Below, in pieces: positions 1 to 8,211 of a stretch of 39,560 nt of DNA. The notes beneath the pieces are model-generated. The model saw only the letters and a program-made list of their open reading frames with translations, was not told where the DNA came from and made no database searches. Within the stretch, counting starts at the first letter, position 1, and each line of letters opens with the position of its first letter. Source of the DNA: CBDTTM01 sp965363355 (GTDB lineage Bacteria; Bacillota; Negativicutes; Selenomonadales; Selenomonadaceae); NCBI GenBank assembly GCA_965363355.1, contig CBDTTM010000005.1:1-39560 (forward strand), given 5' to 3'. Position numbers and translations under genes: made by a program.

Positions 1-66
1 TTTATGGATAAGGTGGACGCTATAGTTTCAGTGTTAAAGGAATCAATGATGAATAGATCAAAGTAG
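1..66 (+). CDS. possible C-terminal end of an upstream gene (partial)
   Basis: Frame 1 is open from the window edge to a TAG stop at 64-66 and would give a short lysine/serine-rich tail ending NRSK. A start at the ATG at 4 would make only a 20-residue peptide, so a gene entering from outside is more likely. There is no family signal in so short a stretch, and it may be chance. Confidence 0.3.
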   Translation, partial: FMDKVDAIVSVLKESMMNRSK

Positions 67-111
67 AGCAATGTTTTTATAGAGCCCATTTTTTTAGTGA
101 AAAAGAATACG

Positions 112-177
112 TTACCTTAAGGTTAGTTTGTGATAAAAAAGTGCGTCCTTCAAAGATTGTTTAACCTGCTATATAAT
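112..177 (+). promoter_or_regulatory. promoter of the SnoaL-like gene with a near-palindrome upstream
   Basis: TATAAT lies at 172-177 and TTCAAA at 149-154, spaced by 17 bases. Upstream at 112-125 is the near-palindrome TTACCTTAAGGTTA, which could be an operator, for example of MerR-type regulators that bind ACCTTAAGGT-like sites. The operator role is inference; the promoter is plausible but its -35 is poor. Confidence 0.45.
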
Positions 178-216
178 GAATATGAAAATCAATCTCGATA
201 AAGGAAGGGTGTTTTT

Positions 217-681
217 ATGAAAGGGATTTTTTCTATATGTATGGCAGCTTTATTTTTGTTAGGCGGGATTTTGGGCAGTGCAACAGCAGAAGCTTCGGCC
301 AAAGCAACACCAGAAACAAATAAAAAGCTGGTAGAATCTTTTTGGAATGAGGTATTCAATCAACATAATCTAGCTGTCATTGATACGGTCGTAGGAGATG
401 TATATGTTCAACACAGCCCCAGTGTGGCTGATGGAAAACAGGCATTTAAGGCAGCCATGGCAGACTATATGAAAGCCTGCCCGGATAGCAGTGCGCAAAT
501 AAAGCATATAGCAGCTGACGGGGATTTGGTATTCATTCATAACCATATAAAATTAAATGCAGCAGATCCCGGACAAGCCGCAGTCGATATCTTTCGCGTG
601 GAAAACGGGAAAATAGTGGAGCACTGGGATATCATTCAAGATGTTCCAAAGACAAGTGCAAATGAAAATACGATGTTCTGA
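217..681 (+). CDS. exported SnoaL-like (NTF2 fold) protein
   Basis: 154 residues. An N-terminal signal peptide (about residues 1-25, hydrophobic core followed by ATAEASA) suggests export. The remainder matches the SnoaL-like polyketide-cyclase/NTF2 fold: an early segment with ESFWNEVFNQHN, a central VYVQHSP motif and a C-terminal DIFRVENGKIVEHWDIIQ, all typical of small SnoaL-like proteins often annotated as predicted ester cyclases. Its substrate is unknown. A good ribosome binding site (AAAGGAAGG) precedes the ATG. It is followed by a strong bidirectional terminator shared with the convergent HxlR gene, so it is probably monocistronic. The proximity to a tannase-like esterase hints at aromatic or ester metabolism, but this is only context. 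Confidence 0.75.
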   Translation: MKGIFSICMAALFLLGGILGSATAEASAKATPETNKKLVESFWNEVFNQHNLAVIDTVVGDVYVQHSPSVADGKQAFKAAMADYMKACPDSSAQIKHIAADGDLVFIHNHIKLNAADPGQAAVDIFRVENGKIVEHWDIIQDVPKTSANENTMF

Positions 682-712
682 TCTTGATTCTGTGTAGGGT
701 TGAACGTTTAAA

Positions 713-763
713 ATGAAAGGAGAGGAAACAATCTGACTGGAAGATTGTTTCCTCTCTTTTCAT
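713..763. terminator. bidirectional terminator between SnoaL-like and HxlR genes
   Basis: A 22-bp inverted repeat (713-734 with 742-763, one G-T pair) with a 7-base loop and A/T-rich ends serves both convergent genes. Its right arm overlaps the stop codon of the HxlR gene. Confidence 0.85.
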
Positions 764-1098
764 TTATCATTAGGAACTTGGGCAAAATACACGGCAGTCC
801 AGTTGTTGATTTTATTCATGATCGCAATGAGTCCGAGACCTTCTTCTGTCAAGCTGTATTCGACCGTCGGCGGTTTTGTTTCGTAGACGACGCGTTGTAG
901 GATATGGCTTTTTTCCAGCAATTGCAGATTCGCAGCCAATACCTTGGCACTGATTTCGGGAATGGATTTTTGTAAGGCAGAAAAATAAAGCGGTTTTTCT
1001 GCTAATAATAGAAGAATCGTCGTTCGCCATTTCCCTTTTAAAATATCGATGAAGCAATCAAACGGGCAGTCATAGTCAGAGCCATTGAAATGCAGCAA
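760..1098 (-). CDS. HxlR-family transcriptional regulator
   Basis: About 112 residues, a winged-helix DNA-binding protein of the HxlR family. The family signature is clear: CPFDCFIDILKGKWRTTILL near the N terminus, then the recognition region with ISAKVLAANLQLLEKSHIL and the wing with VYETKPPTVEYSLTEEG. No ATG is available. An in-frame TTG at 1107 directly abuts the AAAGGGG ribosome binding site, so the TTG at 1098 (9 bases after it) is preferred. It is divergent from the tannase-like gene with its own strong promoter between them, and HxlR regulators commonly control the divergent neighbour, so control of the esterase is the simplest inference. The effector is unknown. Confidence 0.85.
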   Translation of the reverse strand: MLHFNGSDYDCPFDCFIDILKGKWRTTILLLLAEKPLYFSALQKSIPEISAKVLAANLQLLEKSHILQRVVYETKPPTVEYSLTEEGLGLIAIMNKINNWTAVYFAQVPNDK

Positions 1099-1124
1099 GG
1101 AACACAACCCCTTTCACGCTATAG

Positions 1125-1154
1125 ATTCTATCAAGAAAAAAATAGAGTTGTCAA
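1125..1154 (-). promoter_or_regulatory. promoter of the HxlR gene
   Basis: On the minus strand TTGACA (1154-1149) and TAGAAT (1130-1125) are separated by 18 bases. The inferred transcription start is only about 10-20 bases before the start codon. Confidence 0.7.
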
Positions 1155-1189
1155 TCAGTACAGCGGAAGATTTTCTTCGATGTTTTTAA

Positions 1190-1220
1190 TTGACTGTATT
1201 GTAACTATATACTATATAAT
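1190..1220 (+). promoter_or_regulatory. promoter of the tannase-like gene
   Basis: TTGACT (1190-1195) and a perfect TATAAT (1215-1220) are 19 bases apart, longer than the optimum. A long spacer is compatible with control by a bound regulator, possibly the divergent HxlR protein. Confidence 0.5.
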
Positions 1221-1284
1221 TTTTTTACTGAGATAAAAAGCATCCTAAATAATGCGGATAATAGCGACGAAGGGAAGAAATCAT

Positions 1285-2922
1285 ATGGCAATAAAAAATT
1301 ATATAATCAACAGTCTGATGATGGGGGCATTGACCGCCGTGACACTAGGGATGGGAAGCATCGCCATTTCGCCTGTGGCAGAAGCTGCGCAGGCAGTTAA
1401 AGCAGATAGACCGCAAAGTGCGGCGCTGCAGTACTCGTTGAAGTTCGATGCACAAAAATACACGAAAAAGACAATGCAGGTAGAGGGGCAGGGGGTGAGC
1501 TTTCGCGCATATGAAGATTGTGTCTATGTGGCAAAGCCGGCAGATGCAGCTTATGAGAAAATGAATATCTACATTCCGGAAAGCTATTTTTCGGGAGGAG
1601 CTATAAATGGATATACGGCAAAAACAGCACCAATCTTCATGCCAAACAATGTCGGCGGCTATATGCCGGGTCAAGCCGATTCCCCAAGTGAATCGGGAAA
1701 TCGTCACGAAGGCGCGAATGCAACGCTGTTGGCGCTCTCCAAAGGTTATGTGGTAGCAGCACCGGCAATCCGAGGGCGGACTTTGCAGGCGAGTGATGGA
1801 ACTTATACGGGCAAAGCACCGGCGCTTATCGTTGACTATAAAGCAGCAGTGCGTTATCTGCGTTATAATAAAAATGTTTTGCCAGCGGGCGATACCGAAA
1901 AAATCATCTCGAATGGGACGAGCGCAGGCGGCGCGCTTTCGGCGCTATTAGGAGCCACTGGCAACAGCAAAGAATATGATTCCTACTTAAAAGAAATTGG
2001 TGCAGCCAAAGAGCGCGATGATATTTTTGCTTCCTCGGACTATTGCCCGATTACCAATCTTGAACACGCCGATATGGCCTATGAATGGGTTTTTAATGGA
2101 GTCAATGAGTATCACCAGAAAAAAGGCATGGGAATGCCGGGACATATGCCGGGCTCGGCAAAAATGCCACCGCAGCAAAATGGGCAGCCAACAGGAATTC
2201 CAATGGGCCGTCCAGCAGATGCACCTATGGAAACAACACAGGCTGATTCGATGAGTGCTGTGCAAATCAAGGCATCTTCGCAGCTTAAGCAGCTTTTTCC
2301 GGCTTACGTAAATAGCCTCGGTCTCACTGATAAAAAAGGAAATGCACTAACCCTTGATGCCAATGGAAACGGAAGCTTCAAAGAATATCTAGAATCATTC
2401 TATCTCAAATCGGCGCAAACTGCGATTGACAGCGGCGAGGACCTGAGTAAAATGGATTGGCTGACCATCGAGGACGGTAAGGCAGTCGCTATGGATCTGG
2501 CTAAATATGCTGTTTTTGCAACTCGCCTCAAATCAGCTCCAGCCTTTGATTCTTTAGATAATACGACTGGAGAAAACAATGAATTTGGGACAAAAACAAT
2601 CAACAATCAGCATTTTACGGAGTTTTCTCAGCAAAATAGCACGGTTTCAGCTGCAATGGCAGACAAGCAGATTATAAAACTTATGAATCCGATGAATTAT
2701 ATTGGTAGTGGTGGCGATGTAAAACTCGCAAAACACTGGCGGATTCGCCACGGTGCAATTGACCGTGATACCTCATTGGCTATCCCCGCAATCCTTGCAA
2801 CCAAACTAATGGATCAAGGCTATGACGTAGATTTTGCCGCTCCTTGGAATCGAGGGCACGATGGGGACTATGACCTCAAAGAGCTTTTTGCTTGGATGGA
2901 TTCGATTTGTAAAGCAACGTAA
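1285..2922 (+). CDS. secreted tannase-like (subtype B) alpha/beta-hydrolase
   Basis: 545 residues from the ATG at 1285, chosen over 1252 because AAGGGAAG lies 8 bases before it and because the protein then opens with a signal peptide (MAIKNYII to AEAA). Members hydrolyse galloyl or related phenolic esters. The nucleophile elbow GTSAGG puts the catalytic Ser near residue 213, and the C-terminal WNRGHDGDYD supplies the His near 525. The preceding RHGAIDRDTSLAIP block is characteristic of bacterial tannases and contributes the acidic residue. A Met/Pro/Gln-rich insertion (about 280-320) looks like a flexible lid loop. Export suggests action on dietary or plant tannins outside the cell. It could instead be a feruloyl-type esterase; the exact substrate is inference. 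Confidence 0.85.
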   Translation: MAIKNYIINSLMMGALTAVTLGMGSIAISPVAEAAQAVKADRPQSAALQYSLKFDAQKYTKKTMQVEGQGVSFRAYEDCVYVAKPADAAYEKMNIYIPESYFSGGAINGYTAKTAPIFMPNNVGGYMPGQADSPSESGNRHEGANATLLALSKGYVVAAPAIRGRTLQASDGTYTGKAPALIVDYKAAVRYLRYNKNVLPAGDTEKIISNGTSAGGALSALLGATGNSKEYDSYLKEIGAAKERDDIFASSDYCPITNLEHADMAYEWVFNGVNEYHQKKGMGMPGHMPGSAKMPPQQNGQPTGIPMGRPADAPMETTQADSMSAVQIKASSQLKQLFPAYVNSLGLTDKKGNALTLDANGNGSFKEYLESFYLKSAQTAIDSGEDLSKMDWLTIEDGKAVAMDLAKYAVFATRLKSAPAFDSLDNTTGENNEFGTKTINNQHFTEFSQQNSTVSAAMADKQIIKLMNPMNYIGSGGDVKLAKHWRIRHGAIDRDTSLAIPAILATKLMDQGYDVDFAAPWNRGHDGDYDLKELFAWMDSICKAT

Positions 2923-2988
2923 ATAGACTAGCTGTAATTTCATAATAATAATTGTACCGATACAAATCATACTAAATTCCCGATTATC

Positions 2989-3017
2989 TTGAACCTCAGC
3001 TGATTCATTGCTATAAT
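2989..3017 (+). promoter_or_regulatory. promoter of the ECF S-component gene
   Basis: TTGAAC (2989-2994), a 17-base spacer and TATAAT (3012-3017). The roughly 70-base leader that follows has a bulged TTGTAT/ATACAA hairpin, but I recognise no known riboswitch in it. Confidence 0.6.
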
Positions 3018-3096
3018 TAAGAAAATTTGTATTGCTTATGGGCATACAATTAAATTAAGTATAGGCGAAGATGCCGGATGAAGGGGTTATGAGGGT

Positions 3097-3678
3097 ATGG
3101 AAATCGGGAAAAAAGAGCAGGGATTTTTGAGTTCAGATGGGGCGCTTTCTGGTGGGCAGGAAAAACAGTCGTCGGCAATTTCAGTTCGGAGCTTGTGTCT
3201 TACGGCGGTAATGGCGGCGTTTATCTGTATTATGACGTTGGTGCCTCGCATTCCGATTCCGCTTGGCTATGCGCATCTTGGTGATGCGGCTCTCTTTTTG
3301 GCGGTTCTGTATGTTGGGCGCAGGGAAGGGGCTGTGGCGGCAAGCATTGGCTCGGCTTTTGCTGATTTTCTCGGCGGGTTTTCGATTTGGATTATTCCGA
3401 CGCTTTTCATTAAGTACATCATGGCAGAGCTTTTATGGAAATTTGCCCGGCCGGATGAGCGAAGTTGGAAGCTGTTTTCGGCCCGGACATTTCTTGGCTT
3501 TGTGCTTTCGGGACTTTGGATGGCGGCAGCTTATACTTTGGCAGGTGCAGCCCTTTACGGCGGAATCGAGGCAGGGCTTACTTCAACGCCCGGGCTTTTG
3601 CTGGAGGCTGGGATCAACATCGTCGCCGCTTATGGCGCGGCGGTTGTCCTCGATCGTACGGGGTTATTTCATCGATGA
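3097..3678 (+). CDS. ECF transporter S component
   Basis: 193 residues, with a soluble N terminus of about 30 residues and then five or six hydrophobic helices. The segments PIPLGYAHLGDAALFLAVLY, GRREGAVAASIGSAFADFL and PTLFIKYIMAEL match the S components of energy-coupling factor vitamin importers in the PF07155-like group. These bind a vitamin or precursor in the membrane and rely on a shared EcfA/A'/T module, which is not in this window (group II arrangement). The substrate cannot be assigned from sequence; this group includes riboflavin- and thiamin-precursor-type carriers. AAGGGG sits 10 bases before the ATG. It is monocistronic and ends at a bidirectional terminator. Confidence 0.8.
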   Translation: MEIGKKEQGFLSSDGALSGGQEKQSSAISVRSLCLTAVMAAFICIMTLVPRIPIPLGYAHLGDAALFLAVLYVGRREGAVAASIGSAFADFLGGFSIWIIPTLFIKYIMAELLWKFARPDERSWKLFSARTFLGFVLSGLWMAAAYTLAGAALYGGIEAGLTSTPGLLLEAGINIVAAYGAAVVLDRTGLFHR

Positions 3679-3684
3679 AACAAC

Positions 3685-3722
3685 AATAGGGACCAGGCAG
3701 ATTAAAATGCCTGGTCCCTATT
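3685..3722. terminator. bidirectional terminator
   Basis: A perfect 15-bp inverted repeat (3685-3699 with 3708-3722) and an 8-base loop lie between the convergent ECF S-component and phosphorylase genes. Confidence 0.9.
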
Positions 3723-3730
3723 TGTATGTT

Positions 3731-4579
3731 TTATTTGTTGTAAACTTCTTTTAAAAGAGTTTCTTTTCGCAAATCTTCACATTCGCAGGCTTTATCTTTT
3801 TTTGCTAGGCTGCGAATCGTGGCGAGAATGATTTTGCTGATCATCGGTGCATCGTTGTAGAAGATGTCTTCGAGGTCATCGTGTGACCATTTTTTGACGA
3901 GCCCTTCACCGTAGTTTACGGTGTAGTAAAGGCCGGCGTAGCAGGCGCCGATTTCACGGGCCAAATAGACTTCCGGGCAGATGCTCTGGCCGACGATATC
4001 GGCATGGCCTTTGAGCATGCTGATTTCAGCCGGGCTTTCAAAATGGCGTCCGTCGGTGTTGGCATAAGTGCCGCGCGTGAAGATGCGGCCATCAAAATGC
4101 TTACGGGTCTGGGCGATGAGTTCGTTTCTAAGTTCCGGGCAGAGGGCATCGCGCATGACGAGCAGGTAACGTCCTTCGAGTCCGACGTCTTTGCGTACGG
4201 ACATATCGAGGTAGTCATCGGGAATGAGGAAGTCGCGAATATCGAGCAGTGGATTGATGGTGCCGACGCCGCCTTCAACGAGGATGCGTTTGACGCCAGC
4301 TTCGCGGAATACCCAAAATACCTGACGAGACGCATCGCTGCGGTTTACGCCGCTGCGCCAGCCGTGCATCTTGCAGGTGAGGACGGATTCTCCGGCAACG
4401 GTGAAATGGCGAAAAGCCGGGCTTTCGCCGTAAGGGGTCTCAAATACGAGGTTATCGGCGATGATTTCAACATCATCGGCTTCGGCGCCGAGGGGAAAGT
4501 TGCTCGATAGCGTGCCGCTGCCGCCAATGTTGGCGAAGGCAGCTTTCGGGATAGTTGTGCTGATTTTTTTTGTATCCAT
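3731..4579 (-). CDS. MTAP/PNP-family phosphorylase, probable aminodeoxyfutalosine-cleaving enzyme
   Basis: 282 residues, the usual length of methylthioadenosine phosphorylases. Family features seen: NIGGSG near residue 17, TPYGESPAF for the phosphate and ribose loops, GVGTINPLLDIRDFLIPDDYLD, and the base/ribose block HFESPAEISMLKGHADIVGQS. It starts one base after the mqnC stop, in a tight mqnE-mqnC operon. The futalosine pathway needs an enzyme that removes adenine from aminodeoxyfutalosine (MqnB or MTAN), and neither is present here, so this protein is the natural candidate to do it phosphorolytically. The usual MTAP motif RHGRGH is replaced by KMHGWRSG, suggesting a shifted specificity. 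The biochemical role is inference; ordinary MTAP activity remains possible. Confidence 0.8.
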   Translation of the reverse strand: MDTKKISTTIPKAAFANIGGSGTLSSNFPLGAEADDVEIIADNLVFETPYGESPAFRHFTVAGESVLTCKMHGWRSGVNRSDASRQVFWVFREAGVKRILVEGGVGTINPLLDIRDFLIPDDYLDMSVRKDVGLEGRYLLVMRDALCPELRNELIAQTRKHFDGRIFTRGTYANTDGRHFESPAEISMLKGHADIVGQSICPEVYLAREIGACYAGLYYTVNYGEGLVKKWSHDDLEDIFYNDAPMISKIILATIRSLAKKDKACECEDLRKETLLKEVYNK

Positions 4580-4580
4580 A

Positions 4581-5603
4581 TTAAAATCTCCTGATTATAT
4601 TGTATTTTGTGTCGCGTTGTGCAGCTTGGTAGCCGGTTGCTTGGATCAAACGAACCATTTTGTCGATGGACATTTCATAGGAAGTCCCGGCTGCGCGGAC
4701 GACATTTTCTTCGAGCATGATGCTGCCGAGATCGTCGGCACCAAAACCTAAAGTGACCTGGCCAATCGATTCTCCCTGGGTAACCCAAGAGCCCTGGATG
4801 TGGGAGATGTTTTCGAGGTAAAGGCGGGTCAAGGCCAGAGTCTTGAGGTACTCCCAAGAGGAGGTCTTGCTGCCGCCAAGCTCGGTGTGGCCCGGCTGGA
4901 AGGTCCAGGTGATGAAGGCGCGAAAGCCGCCGGTTTTTTCTTGCAAGGCGCGGACTTTTTCCATATGGTCGATGCGTTCGGCGAGGGTTTCGCCAAGTCC
5001 GATGACCATTGTGGCGGTGCTTTCCATGCCGATGCTGTGCGCGGTTTCCATGACATCGAGCCAATCATCCGTCATGATTTTTTTTGGACTGACGATTTTT
5101 CTCACACGGTCGGAAAGAATTTCCGCGCCGCCGCCAGGAAGTGAGTCAAGGCCGGCTGCTTGGAGTTCGATCAAGGTATCTTTTACGGATTTACCAGCTT
5201 GCTGCGCCATATACAAAATTTCTGTTGCCGTAAAGGAGTGGATCGCAATCGAAAATTTCTCCTTAATGGTAGAGAGCATTTTGAGGTAATAGGCAAGGTC
5301 GAGATCCGGATGGAGACCGCCTTGGATCATGACCTGTGTGCCGCCAGCATCAACGGTTTCTTGAATCTTGGCGAGGATGGTTTCCATCGGCAGGACGTAG
5401 GCATCTTTATGGTCGGCCCGGCGGAAAAACGCACAGAATTTGCATTCGTTGCTGCAAATATTGCTGTAGTTGATATTGCGGTCGATGATGAAGGTGACAG
5501 TTTTTTCTGGGTGCATTTTTTGGCGAAGATCGTTTGCCATTTTGCCCAGGTCCAAAATATCGCCATGTTGTAAAAGTTCGAGCCCTTGTTTTTGATTGAG
5601 CAT
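4581..5603 (-). CDS. mqnC: cyclic dehypoxanthinyl futalosine synthase MqnC (radical SAM)
   Basis: 340 residues. It performs the radical cyclisation step of the futalosine route to menaquinone in the cytosol. The [4Fe-4S] motif CSNECKFC (Cys50, 54, 57) follows the typical NINYSNI lead-in. MqnC signatures include GGLHPDL, HSFTATEI, LDSLPGGGAEIL and the C-terminal WTFQPGHTELGG. Spacing to mqnE is 5 bases, and its ribosome binding site (GGAGG) lies in the 3' end of mqnE, so translation is probably coupled. Full length, no oddities. Confidence 0.95.
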   Translation of the reverse strand: MLNQKQGLELLQHGDILDLGKMANDLRQKMHPEKTVTFIIDRNINYSNICSNECKFCAFFRRADHKDAYVLPMETILAKIQETVDAGGTQVMIQGGLHPDLDLAYYLKMLSTIKEKFSIAIHSFTATEILYMAQQAGKSVKDTLIELQAAGLDSLPGGGAEILSDRVRKIVSPKKIMTDDWLDVMETAHSIGMESTATMVIGLGETLAERIDHMEKVRALQEKTGGFRAFITWTFQPGHTELGGSKTSSWEYLKTLALTRLYLENISHIQGSWVTQGESIGQVTLGFGADDLGSIMLEENVVRAAGTSYEMSIDKMVRLIQATGYQAAQRDTKYNIIRRF

Positions 5604-5608
5604 ATGTG

Positions 5609-6718
5609 TTAAGCCTCCGTGCGGGAATCTGCGCCCGTTTCGTGTTGGATTTCCCGGTAAAAGGTATCGCGTTCTACTGGCTGATAGCCAGTTTGTTGAA
5701 TCATTTCGATGATTTCATCTTTGCTGATGCCGCTTTTGGTCTTGGCACCGGCCGCATGGATGATTTTTTCTTCTTCGACGGTACCGTCCAGGTCATCGAC
5801 ACCAAAGGCCAAGGCCAACTGGGCGATTGGCTGGGTCAGCATCATCCAGAAAGCCTTGACGTGGTCGACGTTGTCGAGGATCAGCCTTGATAGGGCGATC
5901 ATCTTAAGGTCTTCCCAAGATGAGGTGCGTGTAAGGTCAGCCAGGCGGGTGTTTGACGGGTGGAACGGGAAGGAGACATAGGCCTGGAATCCACCGGTCT
6001 CATCTTGGATATCACGCAGGGTGAAGAGATGCTGCAATCGTTGTTCGATGGTTTCTACATGGCCGTACATCATGGTAGCGTTCGTCAGAATGCCAAGGCG
6101 ATGAGCGGTCTTTATTGTTTCGATCCACTGCGCTGTTGTTGCCTTTTTCGGGCAGATGATTTCGCGGACCGAATCATCGAGGATTTCGGCACCGCCACCT
6201 GGCAGAGAGTCGAGTCCGGCATCTTTTAAGGTGCGAAGCACGGTTTCGATGGATTGCTGGGAAATCTCAGCGAAATGAACGATCTCAACTGGCGTGAAGG
6301 CCTTGAGATGGACATTCGGCAGGGTTTCTTTGACAGCCTTTACGATGTCGACATAGTAAGAAAAATCCTTTGTCGGATGCAAGGCACTGACCATATGTAC
6401 TTCCGTCAGATTCTTTGTCTTAGCGGCAGTCTGCTTTAGCATGCGGATGACATCCTCTTTTTCTAAGAGAAAGGCCCTCTTTTCTTCAGCCTCACAGGAA
6501 AAGGCACATAAAGGGCAAAGGGCGGTGCAGACATTCGTCAGATTGATTTGACGGTTTACGTTGTAATAGACATTTTTGCCGCTTTTCTTTTCTTTGGCGG
6601 CGCGGGCCCAGGCAGCCAGATCAAGTAAATCTGCTGTTTGGTACAGTTCGAGGGCATCGGCCAGAGTCAGTCGTTCACCGGCCGCTGCTTTTTGCCGGCT
6701 GCTTTTTTCGTTTTGCAT
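5609..6718 (-). CDS. mqnE: aminodeoxyfutalosine synthase MqnE (radical SAM)
   Basis: 369 residues. It joins the enolpyruvyl-benzoate made by MqnA with S-adenosylmethionine to give aminodeoxyfutalosine. The cluster-binding motif is CTALCPLC (Cys64, 68, 71) after NRQINLTNV. LTEVHMVSALHP, LKAFTPVEI, LDSLPGGGAEIL and FPFHPSNTRL separate MqnE from its paralogue MqnC. It is the first gene of mqnE-mqnC-phosphorylase. mqnA and mqnD are not in the window. The start ATG has AAAGGAGG upstream. The promoter is at 6776-6804. Confidence 0.93.
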   Translation of the reverse strand: MQNEKSSRQKAAAGERLTLADALELYQTADLLDLAAWARAAKEKKSGKNVYYNVNRQINLTNVCTALCPLCAFSCEAEEKRAFLLEKEDVIRMLKQTAAKTKNLTEVHMVSALHPTKDFSYYVDIVKAVKETLPNVHLKAFTPVEIVHFAEISQQSIETVLRTLKDAGLDSLPGGGAEILDDSVREIICPKKATTAQWIETIKTAHRLGILTNATMMYGHVETIEQRLQHLFTLRDIQDETGGFQAYVSFPFHPSNTRLADLTRTSSWEDLKMIALSRLILDNVDHVKAFWMMLTQPIAQLALAFGVDDLDGTVEEEKIIHAAGAKTKSGISKDEIIEMIQQTGYQPVERDTFYREIQHETGADSRTEA

Positions 6719-6738
6719 AAAAAGCCTCCTTTATTTTC

Positions 6739-6767
6739 TACCTTATTGCCATAAAGAAAATAAGGTA
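6739..6767. other. inverted repeat in the mqnE leader
   Basis: Nine-base arms TACCTTATT (6739-6747) and AATAAGGTA (6759-6767) lie just before the mqnE ribosome binding site. It could be an operator or a weak leader hairpin; no regulator is evident. Confidence 0.35.
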
Positions 6768-6775
6768 CCTAAGAA

Positions 6776-6804
6776 ATTATATTACGTCCGGGCAATGGGT
6801 TCAA
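6776..6804 (-). promoter_or_regulatory. promoter of the menaquinone operon
   Basis: On the minus strand TTGAAC (6804-6799) and TATAAT (6781-6776) have the optimal 17-base spacing. Confidence 0.7.
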
Positions 6805-6831
6805 TATCTCCAGGGAAAATAAAATTATTCA

Positions 6832-6861
6832 TTTACAAGAACAAATGTTCTATTGTATAAT
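6832..6861 (+). promoter_or_regulatory. promoter with LexA (SOS) box for the radical SAM/DUF4130 pair
   Basis: TTTACA (6832-6837) and TATAAT (6856-6861) are 18 bases apart. Between them, at 6838-6851, lies AGAACAAATGTTCT, which contains the Gram-positive LexA/DinR core GAAC-N4-GTTC. LexA bound there would block polymerase, so the pair should be induced by DNA damage. Position and sequence are directly visible; SOS control is inference. Confidence 0.75.
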
Positions 6862-6882
6862 AAAAAGAGGAGATGGATTGCT

Positions 6883-8211
6883 ATGGATGTTATGGAAAAA
6901 CTTAAAATTCTTGGTGATGCAGCGAAATATGATGCGGCATGTACTTCAAGCGGCGCCAACAAAAAAGCCGGCCGCGGCGGCATCGGCAGCTCTATCGCTG
7001 CGGGTATCTGCCATAGCTTTGCCGGAGATGGGCGCTGCATATCTTTATTAAAAGTGCTGTTGACCAATGCCTGTATCTACGATTGCAAATACTGTGTCAA
7101 TCGGCGGTCGTCGGATTCTGTACGAGCGGCTTTTTCGCCGCGTGAGCTGGCAGATCTGACCATGCAGTTTTATCGGCGCAATTATATAGAAGGTTTGTTT
7201 TTGAGCTCGGGTGTTTTCAAGAATCCCGATTACACCTGTGAGCGCATGATTGAAACATTGCAGATTCTGCGGCAGGAATATCGCTTTGCCGGGTACATCC
7301 ATGCCAAGGCGATTCCGGGCGCGGACTCAGCGTTGATCGAAAAGCTCGGTCTTCTGGCTGACCGTATGAGCATCAATATCGAGATGCCAACTAATGAAAG
7401 CTTGCAGCTTTTGGCCCCCGATAAGAGCAAACAATCAATTTTAGAGCCTATGGGCTTTATAAAGGGGCGCATTGCTGAAAATGGCCATGACATCATAAAA
7501 TACAAAAAACCACCGGCGTTTGTGCCGGCGGGGCAAAGTACGCAGATGATCGTCGGAGCGACCAAGGAAAGCGACCGTCAGATTCTGAACTTGACCGCGG
7601 GGCTTTATAAGAAGTATGAGCTTAAACGGGTGTTTTTCTCTGCCTATATCCCGGCAGTGGAGCACAGCTTGCTGCCAGCGCGAGACATAGAGCCGCCGCT
7701 TTGGCGCGAGCATCGCTTGTATCAAGCGGATTGGCTGCTGCGATTTTATGGTTTCGATGCCAAGGAAATCCTCGATGAGGCGCAGCCGAATTTCCATCCG
7801 TACGTCGACCCCAAATGTTACTGGGCGCTTCGCCATATGGAGAATTTTCCGGTGGAGGTCAATCGTGCTCCTTATGAAGAACTGCTGCGTGTACCGGGCA
7901 TCGGCGTCAAAAGTGCCCAGCAGATCGTGCGGGCTCGCCGCAGCTGCTCACTGGACTTTGAAGCTTTGGCAAGGCTTGGCGTCGTATTGAAAAGGGCCCA
8001 GTATTTTCTGGTTTGCCGTGGGCGCAAGCGTTCGGGGCTTGAATTGACGAGGCCGGCACTGCTTCGGGCATTGATGTCAAAGCGCGAAGTCAGCAAATAT
8101 GAACTAGATCAGGCCTTAGGAGAAAATCAGCAGCTCTCGCTTTTTAGTTCGGCACCTCGCCTGACTGCCGCACAAGAGGAGGAACTGCGATGTCTGCCAC
8201 TGCCGATGTGA
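6883..8211 (+). CDS. putative DNA modification/repair radical SAM protein
   Basis: 442 residues from the ATG at 6883. That start has GAGGAG 9 bases upstream and gives the family N terminus (KLKILGDAAKYDAACTSSG); a TTG at 6853 would overlap the promoter. The radical SAM motif is CIYDCKYC (Cys64, 68, 71). A helix-hairpin-helix segment near residues 320-355 (NRAPYEELLRVPGIGVKSAQQIV) suggests DNA binding. This is the family (TIGR03916) that always pairs with a DUF4130 partner, as here, where the next gene overlaps by 22 bases. The reaction is unknown; a role in repairing damaged bases is supported by family linkage to uracil-DNA glycosylase domains and by the LexA box in its promoter. Confidence 0.88.
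   Translation: MDVMEKLKILGDAAKYDAACTSSGANKKAGRGGIGSSIAAGICHSFAGDGRCISLLKVLLTNACIYDCKYCVNRRSSDSVRAAFSPRELADLTMQFYRRNYIEGLFLSSGVFKNPDYTCERMIETLQILRQEYRFAGYIHAKAIPGADSALIEKLGLLADRMSINIEMPTNESLQLLAPDKSKQSILEPMGFIKGRIAENGHDIIKYKKPPAFVPAGQSTQMIVGATKESDRQILNLTAGLYKKYELKRVFFSAYIPAVEHSLLPARDIEPPLWREHRLYQADWLLRFYGFDAKEILDEAQPNFHPYVDPKCYWALRHMENFPVEVNRAPYEELLRVPGIGVKSAQQIVRARRSCSLDFEALARLGVVLKRAQYFLVCRGRKRSGLELTRPALLRALMSKREVSKYELDQALGENQQLSLFSSAPRLTAAQEEELRCLPLPM

Noticed and set aside
3018..3096. A preQ1, TPP or THF riboswitch before the ECF S component
   Set aside because: None of the conserved cores of these classes is present; only a bulged hairpin is visible. The protein also does not look like QueT.
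4004..4510. 168-residue plus-strand open frame opposite the phosphorylase
   Set aside because: It is antisense to a clear MTAP-family gene, has no ribosome binding site and no family signal.
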